The position numbers and the translations under genes are program-made. Below, one piece after another: positions 1 to 9,062 of a DNA stretch of 64,000 nucleotides. Each line of letters begins with the position of its first letter. The stretch's first letter is position 1. Below the pieces are notes generated by a model. It saw only the letters and a list, made by a program, of their open reading frames with translations, was not told the DNA's origin and did no database searches. This DNA is from Propionibacteriaceae bacterium AM104-82 (GTDB taxonomy: Bacteria; Actinomycetota; Actinomycetes; Propionibacteriales; Propionibacteriaceae): assembly GCA_027658995.1 (NCBI GenBank), contig JAQDQK010000019.1:1-64000 (forward strand). Direction: 5' to 3'.

Positions 1-2
1 AC

Positions 3-140
3 GTCACCAGCCCCGTCCAGAATCCCGCCCCATCACCCACCGTCATCTGTGAAGAGCCCGTAAAGGGCGAGTTCGAAGAACTGGGTTGGGGTGCCGTCCC
101 CATGGCTGGGGTTCAGGAGATCCTGAATTTCCGTGTGTGA
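3..140 (+). CDS. Possible 3' end of an unrecognised CDS, cut by the left edge
   Basis: One plus-strand frame is open from the left edge to a TGA at 138-140 (45 codons). It ends ...GWGAVPMAGVQEILNFRV. I do not recognise the family. Base composition is less GC-biased than in the neighbouring genes. It converges on the initiator tRNA transcript. It may be the tail of a real gene or a chance open frame; only the sequence to the left would tell. Confidence 0.2.
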   Translation, partial: VTSPVQNPAPSPTVICEEPVKGEFEELGWGAVPMAGVQEILNFRV

Positions 141-161
141 TTTTGTGTGTAACTCAGGCCC

Positions 162-213
162 GCCAAAGAAAAAACAGGCCATCTGACTCGGCATAATGCC
201 TAGTCAGATGGCC
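162..213 (-). terminator. Rho-independent terminator of the initiator tRNA
   Basis: A perfect 12-bp stem (177-188 with 202-213, sequence GGCCATCTGACT on the minus strand) with a 13-base loop lies 3 bases beyond the tRNA 3' end. It is followed on the minus strand by a T-rich run (TGTTTTTTCTTT). This is a classical intrinsic terminator. Confidence 0.9.
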
Positions 214-216
214 TTT

Positions 217-293
217 TGGTAGCGGGGACAGGATTTGAACCTGTGACCTCTGGGTTATGAGCCCAGCGAGCTACCGAGCTGCTCCACCCCGCG
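217..293 (-). tRNA. Initiator tRNA-fMet (CAT anticodon), CCA encoded
   Basis: The minus strand folds as a complete 77-base cloverleaf. The anticodon is CAT in the loop CTCATAA. Two features mark the initiator rather than the elongator: an unpaired first position (C1 opposite T72) and three consecutive G:C pairs closing the anticodon stem (GGG/CCC). The T loop is TTCAAAT and the 3' CCA is encoded. A promoter lies just upstream and a strong terminator just downstream, so it is probably a single-gene transcript. Confidence 0.97.
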
Positions 294-304
294 TCGCTCC
301 GACA

Positions 305-333
305 ACTATAGGGGGTTCCACAGTGAGGGGCAA
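305..333 (-). promoter_or_regulatory. Promoter of the initiator tRNA
   Basis: On the minus strand TTGCCC (333-328) and TATAGT (310-305) are separated by 17 bases. They match the primary-sigma consensus at 4/6 and 5/6 positions. Transcription would start about 5 bases before the tRNA 5' end, which fits a stable-RNA promoter. Confidence 0.65.
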
Positions 334-344
334 ATCGGGGCAGG

Positions 345-1805
345 TCAGCGGTTCTGCTTCGCGCTGGCGGGGCCGGTGACGCTGAGTTCGTCCTCCCAGA
401 CCTCGACGCCGCGCAGGCCCGGGATTCGGTCCTTCGTGAAGACGGGGTCGCGGCCCTCCTTGCGCTGCGCCGTGTAGTCGCGCAGCAACTTGAAGGCGAC
501 TCCGGAGAGCAGCGCGATCGCGACCAGGTTCACGATCGCCATGAAGCCCATCGCCCCGTCCGCGAAGTTCCACACCACGTCGGCGCTCAGCACCGAGCCG
601 ACGAACACCGCGAGGATCGCGAAGACGCGGTAGCCGAGCAGCACGCCGCGGTTGCCGGTGATGAACTCGACGTTGGACTCGCCGTAGTAGTAGTTCCCGA
701 GGATCGAACTAAAGGCCAGCAGGAAGATGATCACCATCAACACGATGTTGGACCAGCCGCCGAGGGTGCCGGTCACCGCCGTCTGGGTGAGCATGATGCC
801 GCGCTCGGCCGAAGCCAGGTCGGGCACCGAGACCAGCACGATGAACGCCGTGATCGAGCACACCAGGAAGGTGTCGAAGTAGACGCCGAGGGTCTGCACC
901 AGGCCCTGCTTGACGGGGTGCGTGACGGCCGCGCTCGCGCCGGCGTTCGGGGCGGAGCCGAGGCCCGCCTCGTTGGAGAACATGCCGCGCTTGACGCCGG
1001 TCAGCACGATGTAGCCGAACGCGGCCCCGACGACCTGGTTCGCGCCGAAGGCCTGCGAGAAGATCGTCCCGAAGACGTGCGGCAGGCGGTCGATGTGCAT
1101 GGCGACGATCACGAGGCCCAGCAGCAGGTACAGCAGGGCCATCAGGGGAACCAGGGTCTGCGTCACAGAGGCGATACGGCGCACGCCGCCGAAGATCACC
1201 AGGGCCATCAGCACGGCGAGCGCCGCGCCAACCACCCAGGGCAGCCAGCCAAGCGACACGTCCTCGAAGCTGCCCGCGACGGTCGCCTGGATCGTGTTGG
1301 CCTGCAGCGAACTGAACGCGAGCGGGAAGCAGATGATCAGGATGACCGCGAACAGCACGCCCATCCAGCGGGCGCCGAGGCCGCGCTGCATGTAGTAGGC
1401 GGGGCCGCCGCGGAAGCCCTCCTCGTCGCGCGTCTTGTACAACTGCGCCAGCGACGACTCGATGAAGGAGGACGCGCCGCCGACGAAGGCCATCAGCCAC
1501 ATCCAGAACACCGCGCCAGGGCCGCCGACGGCGATCGCGGTGCCGACGCCCGCGATGTTGCCGACCCCCACGCGGGAGGCCGCCGAGATCGTGAACGCCT
1601 GGAACGAGGACACCGACTGAGGCTCCCCCGACTCCGTCGTCGGGGTCCTGTCGCGCAGCATCCGGAACATCTCTGGAAGCAGCCTCAACTGCACGACGCC
1701 GGAGCGGACCGTGAAGTACACCCCCAGCGCGACGACGACGGGCAGCACGATCCAGGTCCACAACCGGTCGCCCCAGGCGAGCAGCCACTCATTCACAGCG
1801 TCCAT
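345..1805 (-). CDS. Sodium/alanine (amino acid:cation) symporter, AGCS family
   Basis: This 486-residue integral membrane protein has about ten hydrophobic segments. Its family signature, VGNIAGVGTAIAVGGPGAVF, lies in the N-terminal third, and the later stretch GMFSNEAGLGSAPNAGA is also typical of alanine/glycine:cation symporters. It should import small neutral amino acids with sodium or protons. The open frame extends to 1919, but the upstream part is low-complexity arginine-rich translation, so I start at the ATG at 1805 (MDAVNEWLLAWG), which gives normal family length. The C-terminal tail after the last helix is cytoplasmic and charged. It is separated from the upstream aldo/keto reductase gene by a strong hairpin and is probably transcribed alone. 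The exact substrate cannot be read from the sequence. Confidence 0.92.
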   Translation of the reverse strand: MDAVNEWLLAWGDRLWTWIVLPVVVALGVYFTVRSGVVQLRLLPEMFRMLRDRTPTTESGEPQSVSSFQAFTISAASRVGVGNIAGVGTAIAVGGPGAVFWMWLMAFVGGASSFIESSLAQLYKTRDEEGFRGGPAYYMQRGLGARWMGVLFAVILIICFPLAFSSLQANTIQATVAGSFEDVSLGWLPWVVGAALAVLMALVIFGGVRRIASVTQTLVPLMALLYLLLGLVIVAMHIDRLPHVFGTIFSQAFGANQVVGAAFGYIVLTGVKRGMFSNEAGLGSAPNAGASAAVTHPVKQGLVQTLGVYFDTFLVCSITAFIVLVSVPDLASAERGIMLTQTAVTGTLGGWSNIVLMVIIFLLAFSSILGNYYYGESNVEFITGNRGVLLGYRVFAILAVFVGSVLSADVVWNFADGAMGFMAIVNLVAIALLSGVAFKLLRDYTAQRKEGRDPVFTKDRIPGLRGVEVWEDELSVTGPASAKQNR

Positions 1806-1883
1806 CGGCCCACTATTGCGACAGATCGGGTCACGCGCCAGACCCGGAGTCGACGGTTGGGCCGTGACTCGCCGCCGGAAACG

Positions 1884-1922
1884 CGCGTGGGGCCGGACCG
1901 AAAACCGGTCCGGCCCCACGCG
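1884..1922 (-). terminator. Strong hairpin terminator after the aldo/keto reductase gene
   Basis: A perfect 16-bp GC-rich stem (1884-1899 with 1907-1922, CGCGTGGGGCCGGACC) with a 7-base loop begins 8 bases beyond the stop codon at 1931. No T-run follows, as is common for actinobacterial hairpin terminators. Confidence 0.8.
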
Positions 1923-1930
1923 TCAACGGG

Positions 1931-2932
1931 TCACGGGCGCGTCTGCGGTGCCCTCGTCAGCGACGGGTCGCGCTCGACGATGTCACCGAGCGCCTCGTCG
2001 ATGCGGGTCATCAGTTCGGCGGGGATCTCCACGCCGCTCGCCTTCACGTTCTCCGTGATCTGCTCCGGGCGCGAGGCGCCGATGATCGCTGCGGCGACGT
2101 TCTTGTTCTGCAGCACCCAGGCGACGGCGAGCTGAGCCATCGTCAGGCCCAGTTCGTCGGCGATCGGGCGCAGGTTCTGGACGCGGGTCAGCACGTCGTC
2201 ATTCATCAGCCGGCTGATCATGTTCTGGCCGCCCTTGGTGTCGGTGGCCCGCGAACCCTCGGGAACGGGCTGACCCGGCAGGTACTTGCCGGTCAGGACG
2301 CCCTGCGCGACCGGGGACCAGACGATCTGCGAGACACCAACCTCCTCGGAGGCTGGGACGACCTCCTCCTCGATGACGCGCCACAGCGCGGAGTACTGCG
2401 GCTGGTTCGAGATGAGCTGGATGTTGAGTTCCTTCGCCAGCTTCGACGCGGCCCGGATCTGCTCCGCGTTCCACTCGGACACACCGATGTAGAGGGCCTT
2501 GCCCTGCCGCACCACGTCCGCGAAGGCGATCATGGTCTCCTCGAGCGGGGTCTCCAGGTCGTAGCGGTGCGCCTGGTACAGGTCGACGTAGTCGGTCTGC
2601 AGGCGGCGAAGCGACCCGTTGATGCCCTCCATGATGTGCTTGCGGCTGAGGCCGACATCGTTGGCGCCCTTGCGGCCAACGGGCCAGTAGACCTTGGTGA
2701 AGATCTCGAGCGACTCGCGCGGCTCGCCCTTCAGCGCCTCGCCGAGCACCTCCTCGGCGACGGTGTTTGCGTACACGTCGGCGGTGTCGAAGGACGTGAT
2801 GCCCGCATCCAGCGCGGCGCGCACGCAGGCCTTCGCCGCGTCGTTCTCGACCTGCGAGCCGTGGGTCAACCAGTTGCCGTAGGTGATTTCAGTGATCTTG
2901 AGACCGGAGTTACCGAGATAGCGATACAACAT
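1931..2932 (-). CDS. Aldo/keto reductase, K+-channel beta-subunit (KCNAB) subgroup
   Basis: This 333-residue NADPH-dependent TIM-barrel oxidoreductase starts MLYRYLGNSGLKITEITYG. The catalytic tetrad is visible: Asp and Tyr in DTADVYANT, Lys in IFTKVYW and His in YQAHRYD. The C-terminal cofactor region AAAIIGASRPEQITENVKAS is present. Such enzymes reduce a broad range of aldehydes; no specific substrate can be inferred. The open frame runs on to 3544, but residues upstream of MLYRYLG are antisense to the next gene, so the ATG at 2932 is chosen. It is divergent from the DUF1349 gene with only 36 bases between the two start codons, so their promoters must overlap. A strong hairpin terminates it. 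Confidence 0.93.
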   Translation of the reverse strand: MLYRYLGNSGLKITEITYGNWLTHGSQVENDAAKACVRAALDAGITSFDTADVYANTVAEEVLGEALKGEPRESLEIFTKVYWPVGRKGANDVGLSRKHIMEGINGSLRRLQTDYVDLYQAHRYDLETPLEETMIAFADVVRQGKALYIGVSEWNAEQIRAASKLAKELNIQLISNQPQYSALWRVIEEEVVPASEEVGVSQIVWSPVAQGVLTGKYLPGQPVPEGSRATDTKGGQNMISRLMNDDVLTRVQNLRPIADELGLTMAQLAVAWVLQNKNVAAAIIGASRPEQITENVKASGVEIPAELMTRIDEALGDIVERDPSLTRAPQTRP

Positions 2933-2968
2933 GGTCCAGAGGCTACCCCCACCCGATACGGTGCACCC

Positions 2969-3547
2969 ATGCAGAGGTTGCCTTGGACCACCGGCCGTTG
3001 GACCCACTCCCCCGTCGACGCGACACAGGACGGCGACGACCTGGTCGTGACGTGCGTCGAGGGCTCCGACGCGTGGCGGGTGACCTCGTACGGCTTCGTG
3101 CACGACAGCGAGCACGCGCTGGTGGCCCCGCTGCCCCAGGACAGGGCAATGGAGGTCTGCTTCACCGCCGACTACGACCAGCAGTTCGACCAGGCGGGGC
3201 TGTTCGTCGTCGCGGCAGAGGACTGCTGGGCGAAGGCAGGCGTCGAGTTCGCCGACGGCCACCCGCAGGTCGGCGCGGTCGTCACCAACCCGACCTCCGA
3301 CTGGTCCGTCGCACCTGTCGACCCGTGGCACGGCCGCAGGGTCCGGGTCCGGGTGTCGCGCTCCGGCGATGCGCTGACCGTCAGGGCGGGCCTCGACGGT
3401 GAACCGCTCGCCCTGGTGCGCGTCGCGCCCTTCCCGGCCGACGCGGAAGCGGAGGCGGGTCCGCTCGCCTGCGCCCCCAGCCGTGCGGGGCTCAGCGTCC
3501 GGTTCCATGAGTGGTCGATCGGAGATGCCGACGCGTCGCTGCACTGA
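2969..3547 (+). CDS. DUF1349 family protein (concanavalin-like fold)
   Basis: This 192-residue protein starts MQRLPWTTGRWTHSPVDA. Residues about 65-180 match the DUF1349 pattern of a jelly-roll, laminin-G-like domain: FTADYDQQFDQAGLFVVAAE, then a WAKAGVEFADG segment and SVVVTNPTSDWS-type strands. There is no signal peptide, so it is cytoplasmic. Yeast and bacterial relatives have been loosely linked to sugar binding or enolase regulation, but no activity is established. The ATG at 2969 is the first in frame beyond the divergent aldo/keto reductase start. The M16 peptidase genes follow 51 bases downstream on the same strand. Confidence 0.85.
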   Translation: MQRLPWTTGRWTHSPVDATQDGDDLVVTCVEGSDAWRVTSYGFVHDSEHALVAPLPQDRAMEVCFTADYDQQFDQAGLFVVAAEDCWAKAGVEFADGHPQVGAVVTNPTSDWSVAPVDPWHGRRVRVRVSRSGDALTVRAGLDGEPLALVRVAPFPADAEAEAGPLACAPSRAGLSVRFHEWSIGDADASLH

Positions 3548-3598
3548 TCCTTGGCGGGCGGGGACGCTTCGTCCCCACAGGCGATAGGGTCACGTCAC

Positions 3599-4873
3599 AT
3601 GACCGAGGCGAGGCTGCACTACGAACTGGCGGGCCACCGACTGGACAACGGCCTCGAGGTGGTCGTCGCGCCGGACCCCGACGCGCCGGGCGTGGCCGTC
3701 AACATCTGGGTCGAGGTCGGCTCCGCGGACGAGCGCACCGGCAAGACCGGCTTCGCGCACCTGTTCGAGCACCTGATGTTCCAGGGCTCTGCGTCGGTGG
3801 CATCCGGAGAGCACATGGCGACCGTCGAGGCCCTCGGCGGCACCGTCAACGCCACCACCTCATCGGATCGGACGAACTACTTCGAGACGGTGCCCCGCGG
3901 CGCGCTCGACCTTGCGCTCTGGCTTGAGTCCGACCGCTTCGCGACGCTGGCGATCACCGAGGAGAACTTCGAGACTCAGCGCCAGGTCGTCAAGGAGGAG
4001 AAGCGGCAGCGCTACGACAACCAGCCATACGGCGACCTGCTCGAACTCCTCACCCGGCAGCACTTCCAACCGGAGCATCCCTACGGGCATCTGACGATCG
4101 GCTCCATGCAGGACCTCGACGATGCCTCCCTCGGCGATGTGTCGTCCTTCTTCGACGCCTGGTACCCGGCCAGCAACCTGCGCCTGGTGCTGAGTGGCCC
4201 CGTGACGCCCGACGAGGGCATCGCGCTGACCGAGCGCTACTTCGGGGCGCTGCCGAGCGTGCCGAAGCCGCGAAGGGCGGCGATGCCCGCGGCAAGCCCG
4301 GCCGACCCGAGCGTCGAGATCGTCCGCAGGCAGGTGCCGCACTCGCTCACCTACCTGTCGTGGGGCGCGCCCGAGGCGGCGTCGGAGCAGTCTCCAGCGC
4401 TGAACCTGGCGCTCGCGGTGCTCGCCGACGGCAACGCGTCGAGGCTGCACCGGGCCCTGGTCCGCAACGCCGACATCGCCAACGAGGTGCACAGCGCGCT
4501 GCTGCCGAACCGCTCCGCGTCGTCGATCTCCACCATCCTGGGGCGCCCCTCCGACGGCGTCAGCATCGAGGCCCTCAACGCCGCGATCCTCGCCGAGGTC
4601 GACCGGTTCATCGCCGAGGGACCCACCGAGGAGGAGGTTGCCCGCGCCGTCGCGCAGTACGAGCGCGACTGGCTGTGGGACCTGGCCACCAGTTCCGGAC
4701 GCGCCGACGCCATCAACGAGGCCTGGCTCGTGCACGGCGATCCCGGCTGGGTCAACACCCACCTGGCCGACGTGCTGGCCATCACCCCCGACGACATCCG
4801 GGACGCGGCCGCCGCCTGGCTGTCGCCCGGCGCGGCCCACGAACTGCACTACCTCGCGGAAGGCACCCGATGA
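3599..4873 (+). CDS. M16 family zinc metallopeptidase, catalytic subunit type
   Basis: This 424-residue protein is one half of a pitrilysin/insulinase-type clamp. The inverted zinc motif HxxEH is present (HLFEH, His54, Glu57, His58), and the distal acidic ligand region lies about 75 residues on (ETQRQVVKEEKRQ). The start MTEARLHYEL at 3599 is preferred to the longer frame because homology begins there. It overlaps the next gene by 4 bases (ATGA), and that gene encodes a second M16 protein without the zinc motif. The two are therefore probably a heterodimer, as in mitochondrial processing peptidase. No signal peptide is seen, so it should cleave peptides in the cytoplasm. Confidence 0.92.
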   Translation: MTEARLHYELAGHRLDNGLEVVVAPDPDAPGVAVNIWVEVGSADERTGKTGFAHLFEHLMFQGSASVASGEHMATVEALGGTVNATTSSDRTNYFETVPRGALDLALWLESDRFATLAITEENFETQRQVVKEEKRQRYDNQPYGDLLELLTRQHFQPEHPYGHLTIGSMQDLDDASLGDVSSFFDAWYPASNLRLVLSGPVTPDEGIALTERYFGALPSVPKPRRAAMPAASPADPSVEIVRRQVPHSLTYLSWGAPEAASEQSPALNLALAVLADGNASRLHRALVRNADIANEVHSALLPNRSASSISTILGRPSDGVSIEALNAAILAEVDRFIAEGPTEEEVARAVAQYERDWLWDLATSSGRADAINEAWLVHGDPGWVNTHLADVLAITPDDIRDAAAAWLSPGAAHELHYLAEGTR

Positions 4874-6192
4874 ACCGCCCCGACGTCTCGCTCGCGACCC
4901 CGTGGCACTTCCCCACGCCGACCATCCTGAGGCTCCCGAACGGGCTCAGCGTGTGGCACTTCCACCTGCCCGGCCAGCACATCGCGACGTTCGAACTGGT
5001 GCTCCCCGCCCCGCTCAGCGACGAACCGCTCGAGCGTCAGGGCGTCGCGACCGTCGCGCTGCACGCCATCGACGAGGGCACCGTTGCCCACCCGGCTGGT
5101 CGGATCGGCGAACTGCTGGAGGCCAACGGGTCGACCCTGCACGGCGTCGCCAAGTACCGGCACACCACATTCGGCGGCCAGGCGCCGTCCAGGCGGCTCG
5201 GCGACGTGCTCCCCCTCTTCACGGAGATCCTGTCCCAGCCTGCCTACGAAACTCGCGATGTGGCGCACCATGTCGAGGCGCAGGAGGCGGGCTTCGACTC
5301 GACGCTCGCGTCGCCGGTAGGCGCAAACCGGATGGCGCTGAGGCGCGCACTGTACGGCCTGGAGCACCGCGACGGCCGCCCTGCGGCGGGCACGCCTGCG
5401 ACCCTGCGCGGCATCGGCGTCGACGACGTGCGGGCCTGGCACGCTCGCCACTTCTCCCCCGACGGCGCCACCCTCCTGATCGCAGGCGCCGTGGACCCGG
5501 ACGTGGTCGTCGAACGCCTCTCTGCGTGGGAGGCCGACCGGGCTGACGCCGAACCCGCCGACACCGCGCCGCAGCAGCCCCGCCGCGTGGTGGTCGTCGA
5601 CCGGCCCGATGCCGTCCAGGCGACCGTCGCGATGGGACTGCGCACCGTCACGCGCGACGATCCCCGCTGGTCCGCTCTGCGGGTCGCGGGGCACGCGATC
5701 GCGGGGGCCTTCGCAAGCAGGCTCAACCTCGAACTGCGCGAGCGCCTCGGCTACACCTACGGCATCGGCGGCGGCTTCGCGCCCGGCGTCTCCGAGGGGC
5801 AGTTCACGGTCGGCGGCAGCATCCGCACCGAGGTGGCGGGCGATGCCGTGATGCGCCTGCTCGACGGGCTGGCCCTTGCCGAGCCGTTCAGCGACGCGGA
5901 GGTCGCCGACGCACGCCGCTTCCTGATCGGGGTGGCGCCGCTTGCCAACGAGACCTCCGCAGACATCGTCGCGCAGGCGTCCTCGCTAGCGGCGGCGGGC
6001 CTCGACCCGGCGTACCTGGCGCGCCACTTCGACGACCTCGCGAAGGTCACCGCCGACGACGCCACCACGGCCTACCGCAGCGTCGTGAGCCCCGACCTGG
6101 CATGCGTCGCCGTCACCGGTGATGCGGCAGTTCTCGTCCCCGAACTGGAGGCTCGTGGGCTGAGGCCCGAGGTCGTCGACCTGCGGCCTTAG
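4870..6192 (+). CDS. M16 family peptidase homologue lacking the zinc motif
   Basis: This 440-residue protein has the M16 fold, including the C-terminal signature RLNLELRERLGYTYGIGGGF (the R/Y pair that binds substrate carboxylates). Where the active subunit has HxxEH, this protein has HAIDEG, so both the zinc ligands and the glutamate are displaced. It is expected to be the non-catalytic partner of the upstream subunit, forming half of the substrate chamber. Translation is coupled through an ATGA overlap at 4870-4873. It ends against the convergent UPF0182 gene, with the stop codons overlapping by 4 bases. Confidence 0.88.
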   Translation: MNRPDVSLATPWHFPTPTILRLPNGLSVWHFHLPGQHIATFELVLPAPLSDEPLERQGVATVALHAIDEGTVAHPAGRIGELLEANGSTLHGVAKYRHTTFGGQAPSRRLGDVLPLFTEILSQPAYETRDVAHHVEAQEAGFDSTLASPVGANRMALRRALYGLEHRDGRPAAGTPATLRGIGVDDVRAWHARHFSPDGATLLIAGAVDPDVVVERLSAWEADRADAEPADTAPQQPRRVVVVDRPDAVQATVAMGLRTVTRDDPRWSALRVAGHAIAGAFASRLNLELRERLGYTYGIGGGFAPGVSEGQFTVGGSIRTEVAGDAVMRLLDGLALAEPFSDAEVADARRFLIGVAPLANETSADIVAQASSLAAAGLDPAYLARHFDDLAKVTADDATTAYRSVVSPDLACVAVTGDAAVLVPELEARGLRPEVVDLRP

Positions 6193-9062
6193 CCCTCGTC
6201 GAGCGCCTTGACGGCCTCGGCGACCTTCTCCTGCGCCGCGGAGTTCTTCGCCTGGTAGCCGGCGAGGTCGCCCGCCTTGAGCGCGTCGTCCGCGCCCTTG
6301 AACAGCACCTCAGCCTCGTCGAGCAGCGACCGGGCCCGCTCGGATCCTGTCTGGTCGGACGGCGTCGTCGGCTCCGTCGGCGTCGGGGTCGTCCCCGGGT
6401 CGCCCTCGCCGGTCTGTGCGCCAGCGTCGCCCTGGAACACCTGGTCGAGCGCCGCCTGCAGCGACTCTCCGATGCCCAACTGGTCACCGAAGCGCACCAC
6501 GATGAACCGCAGCGCCGGGTACGAACCGGACGTCTTGGCCTGGGTGTAGATCGGCTGCACGTACAGCAGGCCGCCGCCGAGCGGCAGCGTCAGCAGGTTG
6601 CCGTAGATGGCCGACGCGTTGGCACCCTCACGGTTGAACGGCAGCAGCTTCTCCGCGACCGACGGGTTGGTCGAGATGAAGTTGTACGTCTGGCCGGGGC
6701 CCGCGATCTGTTTCGCGTCGGAGAGTTTCAGGACGCGTTTCTTGCCGTAGTCCTTGCTCGTGGCGTCGGAGTTGACGGCCATGTAGACGCTGAGGTTCTC
6801 CCTGTCCTTCGGCACGAACACGGTGGTGTTGGCGAAGTGCGGGGTCTCATCCCCTGGCCAACGGATCGTCAGGAAGTAGGGCGGTTCCTTCTGCTTGTCG
6901 GTCGCGCCGTTGACGGGATCGTTGGGGACCTGCCAGATGTCGGTCTGGTGGTACCAGGTGCTCGCGTTGGGCGTGTGGTACCTGCCGAGGATCTCGCGCT
7001 GGGCCTTGAACAGGTCCTGCGGGTAGCGCAGGTGCTCCAGCAGTTCCTTCGGGATCTGCTCCTTGGGCGTGATCACGCCGGGGAACACCTTGGTCCACGT
7101 CTTGAGGATCGGGTCCTCCTTGTCCCACTCGTACAGCGTCACCGTGCCGTCATAGGCGTCCACGACGGCCTTGACGGAGTTGCGCACGTAGTTGACCCGC
7201 TGGCCGAGCAGCGTGCGGTCCGTCGCGGTGCGGGAGTCCGAGATCGACTGGGTCCAGTCGACCCGCTGCGAGTTCGGGAACGAGTCGGTGGTGGTGTAGG
7301 CGTCGACGATCCACACGATCCGGCCGTCGACGACGCTGGGGTACGGGTCGGAGTCGATCGTCAGCCACGGCGCGGCCTCCTGGACGCGCTGCGTCGGGAC
7401 CCGGTCGTGCATCAGGCGCGACTCGGAGTTGACGCGGTCCGACAGCATCAGGTTGATGTCGCCGAAGCGGATCGCGAAAGCGGCCTTCGTCAGCACGTTG
7501 CCGACCGGAACGCCGCCCTTGCCCTCATAGGTGTAGAGCGACTCGGAGCGACCCTCGCCGCCCGACGGGGTGTCCAACTCGACGGGGGTGGCGCCGTCGG
7601 GCGCGCCGACGACCACGTAGTAGTCGCTCTTCTCGCCGAAGTAGATCCGCGGTTCGTGCTCGGCCAGTTCGCCAGTGGTGGGGATGCCGCCGGAGAAGAA
7701 CACCGGCTCGCCGTTGGCGCCGCGCTGGTTACCGAACGCGGCGACCAGGCCGTAGCCGTGGGTGTAGACGGTGCGACGGTTGTTCCAGTTGTCGCCCGAC
7801 TCGACCGACTGCAGGTCCAGTTCGCGGACCGCAACGACGGCGTCGGTCGCCTTGCCGTCGATGACATACCTGTCGACGTCGAGCACCTTCGGGAACGTGT
7901 AGTAGCCACGCACCTGCTGCAACTGTTCGAAGGTCCGCGGCACGATCGACGGGTCGATCAGGCGGATCGCGGGCAGCGCCTCGGCGTCGGCGCGCAACTG
8001 GCCCGCGGTCGCGGTGGTCTTGGCGTCGTAGTCCTCGATCTCGACGTCCTTGACGTCGTAGGCGTACTTGGTCGCCTCCATGTTCTTGGCGATGTAGGGG
8101 ACTTCGCGGTCCTGTTCCTGCGGCGCGACGCGGAAGTTCTGGATCAGCCATGGGTACAGGCTGGAGAGGATCAGCATCGACACGATCAGCAGCGCGATGC
8201 TGGCGGCGGGCACCGACCAGCGCACCCGCCAGGCGTTGAAGAAGCAGGCGAGGGCGCAGATGACGCAGATGGCGGCGACGATCGCCGTGACGGGGACGCG
8301 GGTGGTGAAGTCGGTGTAGCCCATGCCCGTGAACAGCGTCGACGGCGTCACGTTGAGCGCGAACCGGTCGAGGACGACCTTCGCCCCGAACAGCAGGATG
8401 ATGATGCCGAGCGTGATCGACAGTTGCCGCTGGGCTGGGACGCTTGCCGCGGTGTTGCCTCGACCGCGCAGCGCCGACGCGTTCAGCGAGCCGGTCAGGA
8501 AGTGCACGAACAGCGCCGCGATGCCGCCCGCGATCAGCGCGAACAGCAGGAAGCCGGAGACGAACTGCAGCCACGGCAGCGTGAAGACGTAGAAGGACGC
8601 GTCGATGTTGAAGTACGGGTCGCGCTCGCCGAACGGCGTCGAGTGCCACCAGGCGAGGAATGTGTCGGCCTGGCCGAGCGCCGTCAAGCCCGACAGCAGC
8701 GCGACGACGAACGCCGGCACCGCCATCAGCAGGCGCGAGCGCTGGTCGAGCACGTCGCGCATCTGGACCAGGAACTCGGAGTCGAGGTTCGCGCGGCGCA
8801 CCTTCGGACGGAGCCGGTAGGCGATCACCATCGAGAAGAACATGATCAGGAACATGGCGCCGCCGAAGCCCACCAGCAGCCCGACCTGTGCGGCGAGACG
8901 GGTGGTGAACACCGTCTGGAAGTTGATCGACTTGAACCACAGGTAGTCGGTTGCGACGCGGGAGGCGATCACGGCGGCGATGATCAGCGCGCCGATGATC
9001 AGCACCGTCCACAGCAACGGAGAACGGCGGCGGGGCTCGTCCAGATCCTGGGTGGCGGACAT
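6189..9062 (-). CDS. UPF0182 family integral membrane protein
   Basis: This 957-residue protein starts MSATQDLDEPRRRSPLLW. The first ~310 residues contain about seven transmembrane segments. They are followed by a large, probably extracytoplasmic domain of about 550 residues with the family stretches QVRGYYTFPKVLDVDRYVID and WYHQTDIWQVPNDPVNG. A TPTPTEPTTPSDQ linker and an acidic helical tail with DEAEVLFKGADDALKAGD end the protein. The family is widespread in actinobacteria and its function is unknown. The gene directly follows the PPA1309-type gene, with TGATG stop/start overlap, and the PDZ-Lon protease gene. I recall the UPF0182 and PDZ genes lying together in mycobacteria too. A shared envelope role is inference. 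Confidence 0.92.
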   Translation of the reverse strand: MSATQDLDEPRRRSPLLWTVLIIGALIIAAVIASRVATDYLWFKSINFQTVFTTRLAAQVGLLVGFGGAMFLIMFFSMVIAYRLRPKVRRANLDSEFLVQMRDVLDQRSRLLMAVPAFVVALLSGLTALGQADTFLAWWHSTPFGERDPYFNIDASFYVFTLPWLQFVSGFLLFALIAGGIAALFVHFLTGSLNASALRGRGNTAASVPAQRQLSITLGIIILLFGAKVVLDRFALNVTPSTLFTGMGYTDFTTRVPVTAIVAAICVICALACFFNAWRVRWSVPAASIALLIVSMLILSSLYPWLIQNFRVAPQEQDREVPYIAKNMEATKYAYDVKDVEIEDYDAKTTATAGQLRADAEALPAIRLIDPSIVPRTFEQLQQVRGYYTFPKVLDVDRYVIDGKATDAVVAVRELDLQSVESGDNWNNRRTVYTHGYGLVAAFGNQRGANGEPVFFSGGIPTTGELAEHEPRIYFGEKSDYYVVVGAPDGATPVELDTPSGGEGRSESLYTYEGKGGVPVGNVLTKAAFAIRFGDINLMLSDRVNSESRLMHDRVPTQRVQEAAPWLTIDSDPYPSVVDGRIVWIVDAYTTTDSFPNSQRVDWTQSISDSRTATDRTLLGQRVNYVRNSVKAVVDAYDGTVTLYEWDKEDPILKTWTKVFPGVITPKEQIPKELLEHLRYPQDLFKAQREILGRYHTPNASTWYHQTDIWQVPNDPVNGATDKQKEPPYFLTIRWPGDETPHFANTTVFVPKDRENLSVYMAVNSDATSKDYGKKRVLKLSDAKQIAGPGQTYNFISTNPSVAEKLLPFNREGANASAIYGNLLTLPLGGGLLYVQPIYTQAKTSGSYPALRFIVVRFGDQLGIGESLQAALDQVFQGDAGAQTGEGDPGTTPTPTEPTTPSDQTGSERARSLLDEAEVLFKGADDALKAGDLAGYQAKNSAAQEKVAEAVKALDEG

